This document shows, piece after piece, positions 1 to 4,146 of a stretch of 7,366 nucleotides of DNA. This stretch comes from Sulfurovum sp. bin170 (GTDB lineage Bacteria; Campylobacterota; Campylobacteria; Campylobacterales; Sulfurovaceae): positions 1-7,366 of the forward strand of contig NZ_JAACKB010000350.1 in the NCBI RefSeq assembly GCF_010892395.1. The letters run 5' to 3'. The notes under the pieces were generated by a model. It was given only the letters and a program-made list of their open reading frames with translations, was not told where the DNA came from and ran no database searches. Numbering within the stretch: position 1 is the stretch's first letter; the number at the start of each line of letters is the position of its first letter. A program made the position numbers and the translations under genes.

Positions 1-38
1 AAAATATTTTTAATTTTTTTAAATTCATATTTATCTAA

Positions 39-410
39 CTATTTACAATCTTCTTGATTCTCTTCGGACTCAATCTCTCTATATAGTGATTTACAAACTT
101 GTTTTGAATCTTTATCTTTTATCTTATCACAATGAGTTATATCTGATAGTGCAATAGATAGACATCTGTTTTTCATATCTTCATCTTTGACCATTGCACA
201 GTATCCACTATCTCTCTTGACTATACCAAAACATGTACTCTTTTTATCTTTATCTATTATAAGTGTACAGTAGTCTAGATTTTTTTTGGAGATACCAAGG
301 CAGGAGTTTATAGTATCATTAATATCTACTTTTGTCTTGTTGGACTCAATTGGTAATGACTCTGCAGAGATTGTTACGACAAATAGTAAAATTATATTTA
401 AAACCCTCAT
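39..410 (-). CDS. Small exported Cys-repeat protein, unknown function
   Basis: This is a 123-residue protein with a short signal peptide (residues 1 to about 16, hydrophobic core LNIILLFVV, likely cleavage after ISA). The mature part is built on a 23-residue repeat with alternating Cys spacing: Cys at 37, 48, 60, 71, 83, 94, 106 and 122, that is C-x10-C-x11-C repeated three times, then a longer final gap. Each unit carries an acidic/basic segment such as IKDKDSK or VKDEDMK before the next Cys. Short helical hairpins stapled by disulfides in the oxidising periplasm are plausible, but the pairing is not known. The start is supported by a strong AGGAGG (complement of 418-423) about 8 bases upstream and a -10 at 465-470. 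The gene is divergent from the repeat-protein gene at 561. I do not recognise a named family. The reading frame is secure, the function is unknown. Confidence 0.85.
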   Translation of the reverse strand: MRVLNIILLFVVTISAESLPIESNKTKVDINDTINSCLGISKKNLDYCTLIIDKDKKSTCFGIVKRDSGYCAMVKDEDMKNRCLSIALSDITHCDKIKDKDSKQVCKSLYREIESEENQEDCK

Positions 411-464
411 AATTAATACCTCCTGTATATTATTAAATAATTTTATTAATTCCTACACTACTGT

Positions 465-470
465 ATTATA
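465..470 (-). promoter_or_regulatory. Probable -10 element (TATAAT) of the leftward Cys-repeat gene
   Basis: The complement strand reads TATAAT here, giving a leader of about 50 bases before the ATG at 410. No -35 hexamer is convincing, as is common for Campylobacterota vegetative promoters. The activator-type direct repeat at 497-514 lies upstream of this promoter too, so divergent co-regulation is possible but not shown. Confidence 0.5.
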
Positions 471-496
471 CTATAAATAGGTTAAAAAGGTATAAA

Positions 497-528
497 GCCA
501 CTTTAGAGCCACTTAGCTATGATATACT
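497..528 (+). promoter_or_regulatory. Activator-type promoter: tandem GCCACTT repeat plus -10 TATACT
   Basis: Two perfect GCCACTT heptamers lie at 497-503 and 508-514, separated by 4 bp (11-bp period). The -10 TATACT at 523-528 begins exactly 8 bp after the second copy, which therefore takes the place of a -35 element. The same arrangement, base for base in spacing, occurs at 1069-1100. A 7-4-7 direct repeat abutting the -10 is the known layout of PhoB/OmpR-family response-regulator sites. The regulator itself is not in the window. It drives the gene at 561, whose Shine-Dalgarno AAAGGA is at 548-553. Confidence 0.75.
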
Positions 529-560
529 ACGGTTATCTTAAACAAATAAAGGATTAGAAA

Positions 561-914
561 ATGAAAAAGTTAGCATTAGCACTAGCAGGAGTTTTAGTTT
601 TAGGTGTAACATCAATGGTTGCAGACAGTGAAGTAAATGCAAATGACAACATTAATGTTGGTATTGCGGTTGATAGTGAAGTTGAGGGTTCAACACTTGG
701 TTCATCTATTGATGCTACGGATAGTACAGTAAATGCAAGTGACAATATCAATGTTGGTATAGCTGTTGATGCAAAGGTTGAAGATTCAACATTGGGTTCA
801 GCTATAGAGGCAACTGACAGTGTAGTAAATGCAAATGATAATATCAATGTAGGTATCGCTGTTGGTGGTGAAGTAAAAGATTCAACTCTTGGCTCAACAA
901 TCAAAGCAGACTAA
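561..914 (+). CDS. Exported 3 x 32-residue repeat protein, possible beta-solenoid or fibre subunit
   Basis: This 117-residue protein has a 21-residue signal peptide ending MVA. The remaining 96 residues are exactly three 32-residue repeats starting at residues 22, 54 and 86, with no linker or tail. Each repeat splits into two 16-residue halves: an a-half like DSEVNANDNINVGIAV and a b-half like DSEVEGSTLGSSIDAT. The block DNINVGIAV is identical in all three. The mature protein is acidic, rich in N/D/S/G/V/I, and has no Cys, Pro or aromatic residue. Alternating short beta-prone stretches and N/D/G turns suggest a beta-solenoid or amyloid-like fold (inference; compare the strand-turn-strand repeats of CsgA). 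It has its own activator-type promoter at 497-528 and is probably transcribed alone, with a strong hairpin after it at 926-949. It is a paralogue of the product of 1119-1469. No named family is recognised. Confidence 0.85.
   Translation: MKKLALALAGVLVLGVTSMVADSEVNANDNINVGIAVDSEVEGSTLGSSIDATDSTVNASDNINVGIAVDAKVEDSTLGSAIEATDSVVNANDNINVGIAVGGEVKDSTLGSTIKAD
624..911 (+). repeat. Three in-frame 96-bp tandem repeats (32 codons each)
   Basis: Units are 624-719, 720-815 and 816-911, so the last ends directly before the stop codon. The protein repeats are very similar, but synonymous sites differ widely: in the nine identical codons of DNINVGIAV, six vary between copies. This points to old units held by selection on the protein rather than a recent tandem duplication. 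Confidence 0.9.
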
Positions 915-925
915 AATTCAAAGTA

Positions 926-949
926 GAGGTGCAACTTCAGTTGCACTTC
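926..949 (+). terminator. Strong hairpin after the repeat-protein gene, probable terminator or 3' stabiliser
   Basis: The arms GAGGTGCAAC (926-935) and GTTGCACTTC (940-949) form a 10-bp stem with one G-U pair around a TTCA tetraloop. It starts 11 bases after the stop at 914. No U-run follows directly (CTAAAAAATATTT comes next, with a short T-run near 973-977), so it is not a canonical intrinsic terminator. The rest of the gap up to 1068 shows no gene, only A/T-rich and pyrimidine-rich sequence. Confidence 0.55.
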
Positions 950-1068
950 CTAAAAAATATTTAATGGTGTTGTTTTTATAAATTTTCCCAATAGACTTAG
1001 CATTAATATGTTTGGTTTACCTCTCTTCTCTTTTTTTCATTCAATTTAAATCAAAATTTTCTTTTAAA

Positions 1069-1100
1069 GCCACTTTAAAGCCACTTAATAATGTTATAAT
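1069..1100 (+). promoter_or_regulatory. Activator-type promoter of the four-gene operon: tandem GCCACTT plus TATAAT
   Basis: GCCACTT occurs at 1069-1075 and 1080-1086 with a TAAA spacer, and TATAAT at 1095-1100 begins 8 bp after the second copy. Heptamers, period and distance to the -10 are identical to the promoter at 497-528, although the 8 bp between box and -10 are not conserved. A start about 7 bases after the -10 would leave a leader of only some 12 bases, made up almost entirely of the Shine-Dalgarno AAAAGG at 1106-1111. Confidence 0.77.
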
Positions 1101-1118
1101 AAATAAAAAGGTTACACA

Positions 1119-1469
1119 ATGAAAAAAATGTTATTAATCGTCACAGGAATTTTGATTGTAGGTGCAACAAATATAGTTGCAGATAGTGATGTTACTGTAA
1201 CTGATAATATTAATGTAGCTGTAACATCTGATAGTGATATAGATAATTCAGTAGTTGGACTTAGTGTCGATGCAACTGATAGTAGCGTACAAGTTAACAA
1301 TAATACAAATATAAATATTATCAAAGATAGTGAAATCTCAGACTCTACAGTTGGAATTAATGTGGAAGCAGAAGATAGAGATTTGGATGTAAGTGATAAT
1401 ACAAACATTAGTATAATAAAAGGTAGTAAAGTGAGTGGTGTAAATGTTGGAATAAATGCAAAAGAGTAA
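1119..1469 (+). CDS. Exported 3 x 32-residue repeat protein, diverged paralogue of the 561-914 product
   Basis: This 116-residue protein has a 21-residue signal peptide ending IVA, then repeats of 32, 32 and 31 residues starting at 22, 54 and 86, the same layout as the product of 561-914. The halves are again 16 residues: a-halves such as DSSVQVNNNTNINIIK and b-halves such as DSEISDSTVGINVEAE. The internal repeats are more diverged than in the first paralogue, and the third lacks one residue at the end. The mature chain is N/D/S/V/I-rich without Cys, Pro or aromatics, which favours a beta-solenoid or fibre-like fold (inference). It is the first gene of a tight operon, with the ankyrin gene 12 bp downstream, and its promoter matches that of the first paralogue. 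The two could be major and minor subunits of one assembly. Confidence 0.83.
   Translation: MKKMLLIVTGILIVGATNIVADSDVTVTDNINVAVTSDSDIDNSVVGLSVDATDSSVQVNNNTNINIIKDSEISDSTVGINVEAEDRDLDVSDNTNISIIKGSKVSGVNVGINAKE
1182..1466 (+). repeat. Three in-frame repeats (96, 96, 93 bp) in the second repeat protein
   Basis: Units are 1182-1277, 1278-1373 and 1374-1466. They keep the DS-x-V/I start and the b-half core S-x-V-G-x-x-V, but are more diverged from each other than the three units of the first paralogue. Confidence 0.8.
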
Positions 1470-1470
1470 T

Positions 1471-1475
1471 AGGAG
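1471..1475 (+). promoter_or_regulatory. Ribosome binding site AGGAG that favours the second ATG
   Basis: Two adjacent ATG codons follow, at 1479 and 1482. AGGAG ends 3 bases before the first and 6 bases before the second, so the second is at the usual distance. The choice changes the protein by one residue only. Confidence 0.6.
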
Positions 1476-1481
1476 TTTATG

Positions 1482-2243
1482 ATGTTGAAAAAAAGTTTAT
1501 TTATTTTGCCTCTTCTGTTATTTAACTTACATATGTTAAATGCAGATAGTAGCAATTTAGAAAAAGAGTTAATTGTGAGCCTAAATCAAGGGGTCAAAAC
1601 TACTGAGAAATTTTTAGAAAAAGTACCAACTTATCAACTGTATAAGTATGATAAGACCATTCTACACTATGCTGTTGAGTTGGAAAAATATGATATAGTT
1701 GAGTTTTTAGTTTCTAAGAATATAGAATTATCTAGAAAAGGTGGAGTCTACTATCAAACCGCTCTTCAAGATGCTATTTTTTATCAATATTTTAGAATTG
1801 CAAGGCTTCTTATTAACAATGGAACACCTCTTGATATTCAAAATATTGATGGAGATACAGCTCTTCATATAGCTGCAAAAAATGGTTATAGTGATATGGT
1901 AAATCTACTTCTTTCAAATGGTGCATCCAAAAATATATACAATGCAAATGGTAATACCCCTTATGATGTTGTTCCTAATTTTATGATGGATAGTAGTAAA
2001 AAGCTAAAATCTGTACTAAAATTAGATAAACAGGAGAAACTAAAGAGTAGTAACAGTATTCATGGTGCTACATTTACTTTGGATGGTATGGAGCAGGGTG
2101 GTGCTACATTTACTTTGGATAAGATGAATTTTGAAGGTTCTGCTGTGGATACACCCTTTGTATCCGAGAGTAAAAGTATTGAGATACAAAATGAATCAGT
2201 AGTTGAAAATAGCAATATGGGTTCAGTTGTTAAATCAAATTAA
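1482..2243 (+). CDS. Periplasmic ankyrin-repeat protein with a C-terminal half-repeat tag
   Basis: The product is 253 residues (254 if the ATG at 1479 is used). A signal peptide with core LFILPLLLF ends near LNA (about residue 21). Three to four ankyrin repeats follow at about 57-89, 90-122 and 123-155, with a partial one to about 168. The hallmark GDTALHIAAKNGYSDMVNLL is in the third; the first has KTILHYAV. After a Lys-rich stretch come two GATFTLD motifs 12 residues apart. The last 16 residues, ESVVENSNMGSVVKSN, align without gaps to the b-half of the two repeat proteins. Ankyrin repeats bind other proteins, and known exported ankyrin proteins act as chaperones, inhibitors or immunity factors. 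Here the tag suggests a partner of the repeat subunits (inference). It is the second gene of the operon, and the next start lies 10 bp after its stop. Confidence 0.85.
   Translation: MLKKSLFILPLLLFNLHMLNADSSNLEKELIVSLNQGVKTTEKFLEKVPTYQLYKYDKTILHYAVELEKYDIVEFLVSKNIELSRKGGVYYQTALQDAIFYQYFRIARLLINNGTPLDIQNIDGDTALHIAAKNGYSDMVNLLLSNGASKNIYNANGNTPYDVVPNFMMDSSKKLKSVLKLDKQEKLKSSNSIHGATFTLDGMEQGGATFTLDKMNFEGSAVDTPFVSESKSIEIQNESVVENSNMGSVVKSN
2064..2120 (+). repeat. Exact 21-bp direct repeat encoding GATFTLD twice
   Basis: Identical 21-bp copies lie at 2064-2084 and 2100-2120, 36 bp (12 codons) apart and in frame. Unlike the 96-bp repeats, these copies are identical at the DNA level and so look recent. 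They sit in the linker between the ankyrin repeats and the C-terminal tag, and could mediate slip changes in linker length. Confidence 0.8.
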
Positions 2244-2253
2244 AGGAAATATT

Positions 2254-2808
2254 ATGAAAAATAGAATAGCTACCATTGGACTTATATCGACTCTACTAAT
2301 AATAGGTTCCTCTCTCTCTTATGCTGATGCAGATGAAAATTTTGTAACGGTTGAGGGGGCTGTTAATCTAACTTTTGTAGAGAGTATAGCCAAAAATAGA
2401 GCACATAAAGGAGAGGAGAAGAGTGCAAAATATATGAAAATAGATGGTAATGAGGATTTTAGAGAGGCAGTAGAGAATGACCAGTTTGGTAATATTGGAG
2501 ATGGAAGTAAAATTAGAAAACAGTATATCTATAGAGATATACAAAATGTCGATTTAGATGATCGCGACTTCAAGGATATGGATGGAGATACTCTAAATTT
2601 AGGTTCAAGTACAGATAGTGATAATATTGTACAGTCTTTAAATATTGAAAATAGTAAAATAAAGACAGATAAATATATCAATGCAGGTGTTGCATCCTCT
2701 TCTGATGATGTTAGTGATATTACAAATGTTACTAATATTGACGACAGTGAACTATCTGGTGGAAGCTCAGATGATGAGGGAATTAGCACCTCTAAATATT
2801 TTGATTAA
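2254..2808 (+). CDS. Secreted acidic Asp/Ser-rich protein with degenerate half-repeats
   Basis: This 184-residue protein has a clear signal peptide (hydrophobic ATIGLISTLLIIG, cleavage after SYA near residue 23). An open frame continues 51 bases upstream, but the AAAGGAAA at 2242-2249 and the signal peptide mark this ATG. The N-terminal half (about 24-115) is charged, ending in a D-rich stretch (about 97-110), and is not recognised. From about 120 to 170 the sequence resembles degenerate units of the repeat proteins: NSKIKTDKYINAGVAS (133-148) matches the a-half, flanked by DNIVQSLNIENS and ITNVTNIDDSEL, and the tail is Ser/Asp/Gly-rich. It is the third gene of the operon, 10 bp after the ankyrin gene and 18 bp before the lipoprotein gene. 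A minor component or nucleator of the same assembly is possible (inference). Asp-rich loops may bind calcium. Confidence 0.8.
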   Translation: MKNRIATIGLISTLLIIGSSLSYADADENFVTVEGAVNLTFVESIAKNRAHKGEEKSAKYMKIDGNEDFREAVENDQFGNIGDGSKIRKQYIYRDIQNVDLDDRDFKDMDGDTLNLGSSTDSDNIVQSLNIENSKIKTDKYINAGVASSSDDVSDITNVTNIDDSELSGGSSDDEGISTSKYFD

Positions 2809-2826
2809 TTAAAAAAAAGGAAAACT

Positions 2827-3606
2827 ATGTTAAAAAGAACGCTCATAGTGTCAGCTCTAGCTCTAACTATTATAGCTTGTGGTAGTGGTAGTTCTGATGA
2901 TAAAGAGGTACCAGACTTAATAGAGTTGGTAAATGATACAAATCAAGAGGCAAATGCTACTGATACTGACCAAATTCTTAATGATGCAAATGCAAGTGAG
3001 AATCCTGATGTTAATCAAATTCTCAATGATACAAATGCAACTGAAGGGTCTAATACAGGTTCAGATATTCCTGATTTAGATACAACTTTAAAGAAAGGTT
3101 ACCTTATTGATGCTCCCGTAGAAGGGGTAGCTTATGCTTGTGGTAAGATAGAAGGATATACAACTAGTACAGGTGAATTTTCATGTAGTGATGTTCCTAT
3201 AGAGTTCAGTATCGGTGCTTATGCTTTAGGTACACTCGATAAGCTAACAGATGATGGTAGAGTATTTCCACAGGATTTGATAGATGGTGTAAGTAGAGAC
3301 AATACTACGGATGAGAAAGTTGTAAAGATGGCACAGCTTCTACAGTCACTAGATGATGATGGAAATATATCTAATATAATAAAAATAGACAAAAGTGTAG
3401 AGAGCCGATTCAATGAGCTTGGAGAGGAGATAAATGGTCTTGATTTAGACTCAATTCTTGCTGTAGTTGACAAAGATAAAGTAGTTGCAGATAATGCTAG
3501 AAAGCATCTTCAAGAGACCATGAGGAGTGCGTTGAGTGACTCTTTAGAGGGTGAAGAGGAGGGCATTATAGACAATATATTAGATGATGCTTTAGGTGGT
3601 AAGTAG
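2827..3606 (+). CDS. Outer-surface-type lipoprotein with an Asn/Asp/Thr linker
   Basis: This 259-residue lipoprotein has lipobox IIAC with acylated Cys18. Residues 19-88 are a flexible N/D/T/E-rich linker with a 15-residue tandem repeat (QILND-x-NA-x-E at 49 and 64). Residues about 90-136 match a pattern seen in many bacterial surface lipoproteins, G-x-L-x-D-x-P-V-x-G-x-x-Y followed by G-x-T-T-x-x-G-x-F and the core F-x-I-G-x-x-x-L-G. Cys105 and Cys120 may form a disulfide. Next come FPQDLI and the stretch AQLLQSLDDDGN (169-180), a typical companion segment with a possible calcium-binding Asp loop. The tail is helical and acidic. It is the last gene of the operon, and its stop codon lies inside the terminator hairpin at 3601-3621. 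I know the domain pattern but not its function. It may anchor or organise the repeat proteins at the surface (inference). Confidence 0.82.
   Translation: MLKRTLIVSALALTIIACGSGSSDDKEVPDLIELVNDTNQEANATDTDQILNDANASENPDVNQILNDTNATEGSNTGSDIPDLDTTLKKGYLIDAPVEGVAYACGKIEGYTTSTGEFSCSDVPIEFSIGAYALGTLDKLTDDGRVFPQDLIDGVSRDNTTDEKVVKMAQLLQSLDDDGNISNIIKIDKSVESRFNELGEEINGLDLDSILAVVDKDKVVADNARKHLQETMRSALSDSLEGEEEGIIDNILDDALGGK
2971..3060 (+). repeat. 45-bp tandem repeat, two copies, in the lipoprotein linker
   Basis: The units 2971-3015 and 3016-3060 encode QILND-x-NA-x-E plus a variable end. A weaker relative (LVNDTN) precedes them. This fits a spacer that grows by duplication between the lipid anchor and the folded domain. 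Confidence 0.6.
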
Positions 3607-3629
3607 AGTAACTCTCTACTTGTCTTTTT
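3601..3629 (+). terminator. Intrinsic terminator of the rightward operon, covering both convergent stop codons
   Basis: The arms AAGTAGAG (3601-3608) and CTCTACTT (3614-3621) form a perfect 8-bp stem with loop TAACT, followed by GTCTTTTT. The stop of the rightward lipoprotein (3604-3606) is in the left arm and the stop of the leftward coiled-coil gene (3616-3618) is in the right arm. The U-run serves only rightward transcription; leftward transcripts meet no U-run after the hairpin. Confidence 0.72.
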
Positions 3630-4095
3630 GATATTGAGATATTTTCTCTTCAGATTCTCTAATTTTTCTTATATATTCATCTATCTTATCCTCATATCGC
3701 TCTATATTTCCCTCATATCTATCTCTATATTTTGGTTTATCCAATATTTTGTTTCTATATTTATCTATTTTAGCTCTATAACTTTCTATTTTATCCTCAT
3801 AGCGATTGATTTTTTTTCTGTAGAGTTCTATTCTATCCTCTCTGCTTACAGAGCCACTATTTACATGGATTGATGTTCCGATTGTAGAGTCTACTACAGA
3901 GCTTCCCTTGTCAATATAGACAAAGTTTTTATTTCCACTATCATCGGTGGTCACAGATACACCCTTTGCTCCACTCTCGTTAGTAGATATAGAGATATCC
4001 TCTTTGTCATAACCTGATATAGAGACTTTGACCTCTGCATTTAGAGATAGAGTAGAAGATATAATGATTGTAGTTATTAGTAGTTTTTGTTGCAT
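3616..4095 (-). CDS. Periplasmic Ile/Tyr coiled-coil protein carrying one half-repeat
   Basis: This 159-residue protein has a signal peptide ending LSLNA (residue 20). The start at 4095 is set by the Shine-Dalgarno AAGGAGC at 4101-4107 and the signal peptide; an in-frame ATG 39 bases upstream would add an unlikely 13-residue leader. Residues 21-62 are beta-prone. Residues 64-79, GSSVVDSTIGTSIHVN, match the b-half of the repeat proteins encoded at 561 and 1119. Residues 89-156 form a strict heptad pattern: Ile at 89, 96, 103, 110, 117, 131, 138, 145 and 152, and Tyr at 92, 99, 106, 113, 127, 134, 141 and 155. This is a long charged coiled coil with Ile at a and Tyr at d. It is the last gene of the leftward block, 51 bp after the CsgG-like gene. 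It may tether or seed the repeat subunits (inference). No named family is recognised. Confidence 0.82.
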   Translation of the reverse strand: MQQKLLITTIIISSTLSLNAEVKVSISGYDKEDISISTNESGAKGVSVTTDDSGNKNFVYIDKGSSVVDSTIGTSIHVNSGSVSREDRIELYRKKINRYEDKIESYRAKIDKYRNKILDKPKYRDRYEGNIERYEDKIDEYIRKIRESEEKISQYQKDK

Positions 4096-4100
4096 TGTCT

Positions 4101-4107
4101 GCTCCTT
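4101..4107 (-). promoter_or_regulatory. Ribosome binding site AAGGAGC deciding the start of the coiled-coil gene
   Basis: The complement reads AAGGAGC, ending 5 bases before the ATG at 4095. The alternative ATG at 4134 has only an A-rich stretch upstream, with no such site. Confidence 0.7.
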
Positions 4108-4112
4108 ATATA

Positions 4113-4131
4113 GTGGGGCTTCTAAACCCAC
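4113..4131 (-). other. Small intergenic hairpin between the CsgG-like and coiled-coil genes
   Basis: The arms GTGGG and CCCAC form a 5-bp GC-rich stem with a 9-base loop just upstream of the ribosome binding site of the coiled-coil gene. In the transcribed (leftward) direction no U-run follows, so processing or partial attenuation is more likely than termination. The T-run at 4134-4140 would serve only antisense transcription. The case is weak. Confidence 0.3.
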
Positions 4132-4146
4132 CATTTTTTTGAAATC

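Noticed and set aside
286..480. Rightward frame overlapping the Cys-repeat gene start
   Set aside because: It runs antisense to the Cys-repeat gene and through its promoter; no ribosome binding site or recognisable protein feature.
554..904. Open frame on the complement strand across the repeat gene
   Set aside because: It is a shadow of the repetitive gene at 561-914, has no signal peptide or credible ribosome binding site, and starts inside the opposing coding sequence. The similar frames at 1112-1555, 2529-2789 and 3219-3473 fail for the same reason.
624..911. CRISPR-like or non-coding tandem array
   Set aside because: Units are contiguous, in frame, without spacers, and differ mostly at synonymous sites, so they are protein repeats.
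2203..2253. Longer N-terminus for the acidic protein starting at 2203
   Set aside because: This start lies inside the ankyrin gene and would put 17 residues in front of a normal signal peptide; AAAGGAAA at 2242-2249 marks the ATG at 2254.
3853..3859. Another GCCACT sequence
   Set aside because: It is a single copy inside the coiled-coil coding region with no tandem partner 11 bp away and no -10 at the right distance.
3628..3873. Rightward open frame with a hydrophobic Ile/Phe/Tyr-rich product
   Set aside because: It is the antisense of the heptad region of the coiled-coil gene; the apparent membrane segments come from reading its Lys/Tyr/Ile codons backwards.
4093..4134. Longer N-terminus for the coiled-coil protein starting at 4134
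   Set aside because: The added 13 residues come before a complete signal peptide, and the good ribosome binding site lies between the two ATGs.
4113..4140. Rightward terminator (GTGGG/CCCAC stem followed by seven T)
   Set aside because: No rightward gene is transcribed through this point, so the T-run is on the wrong strand for the known genes. It could only stop antisense read-through.
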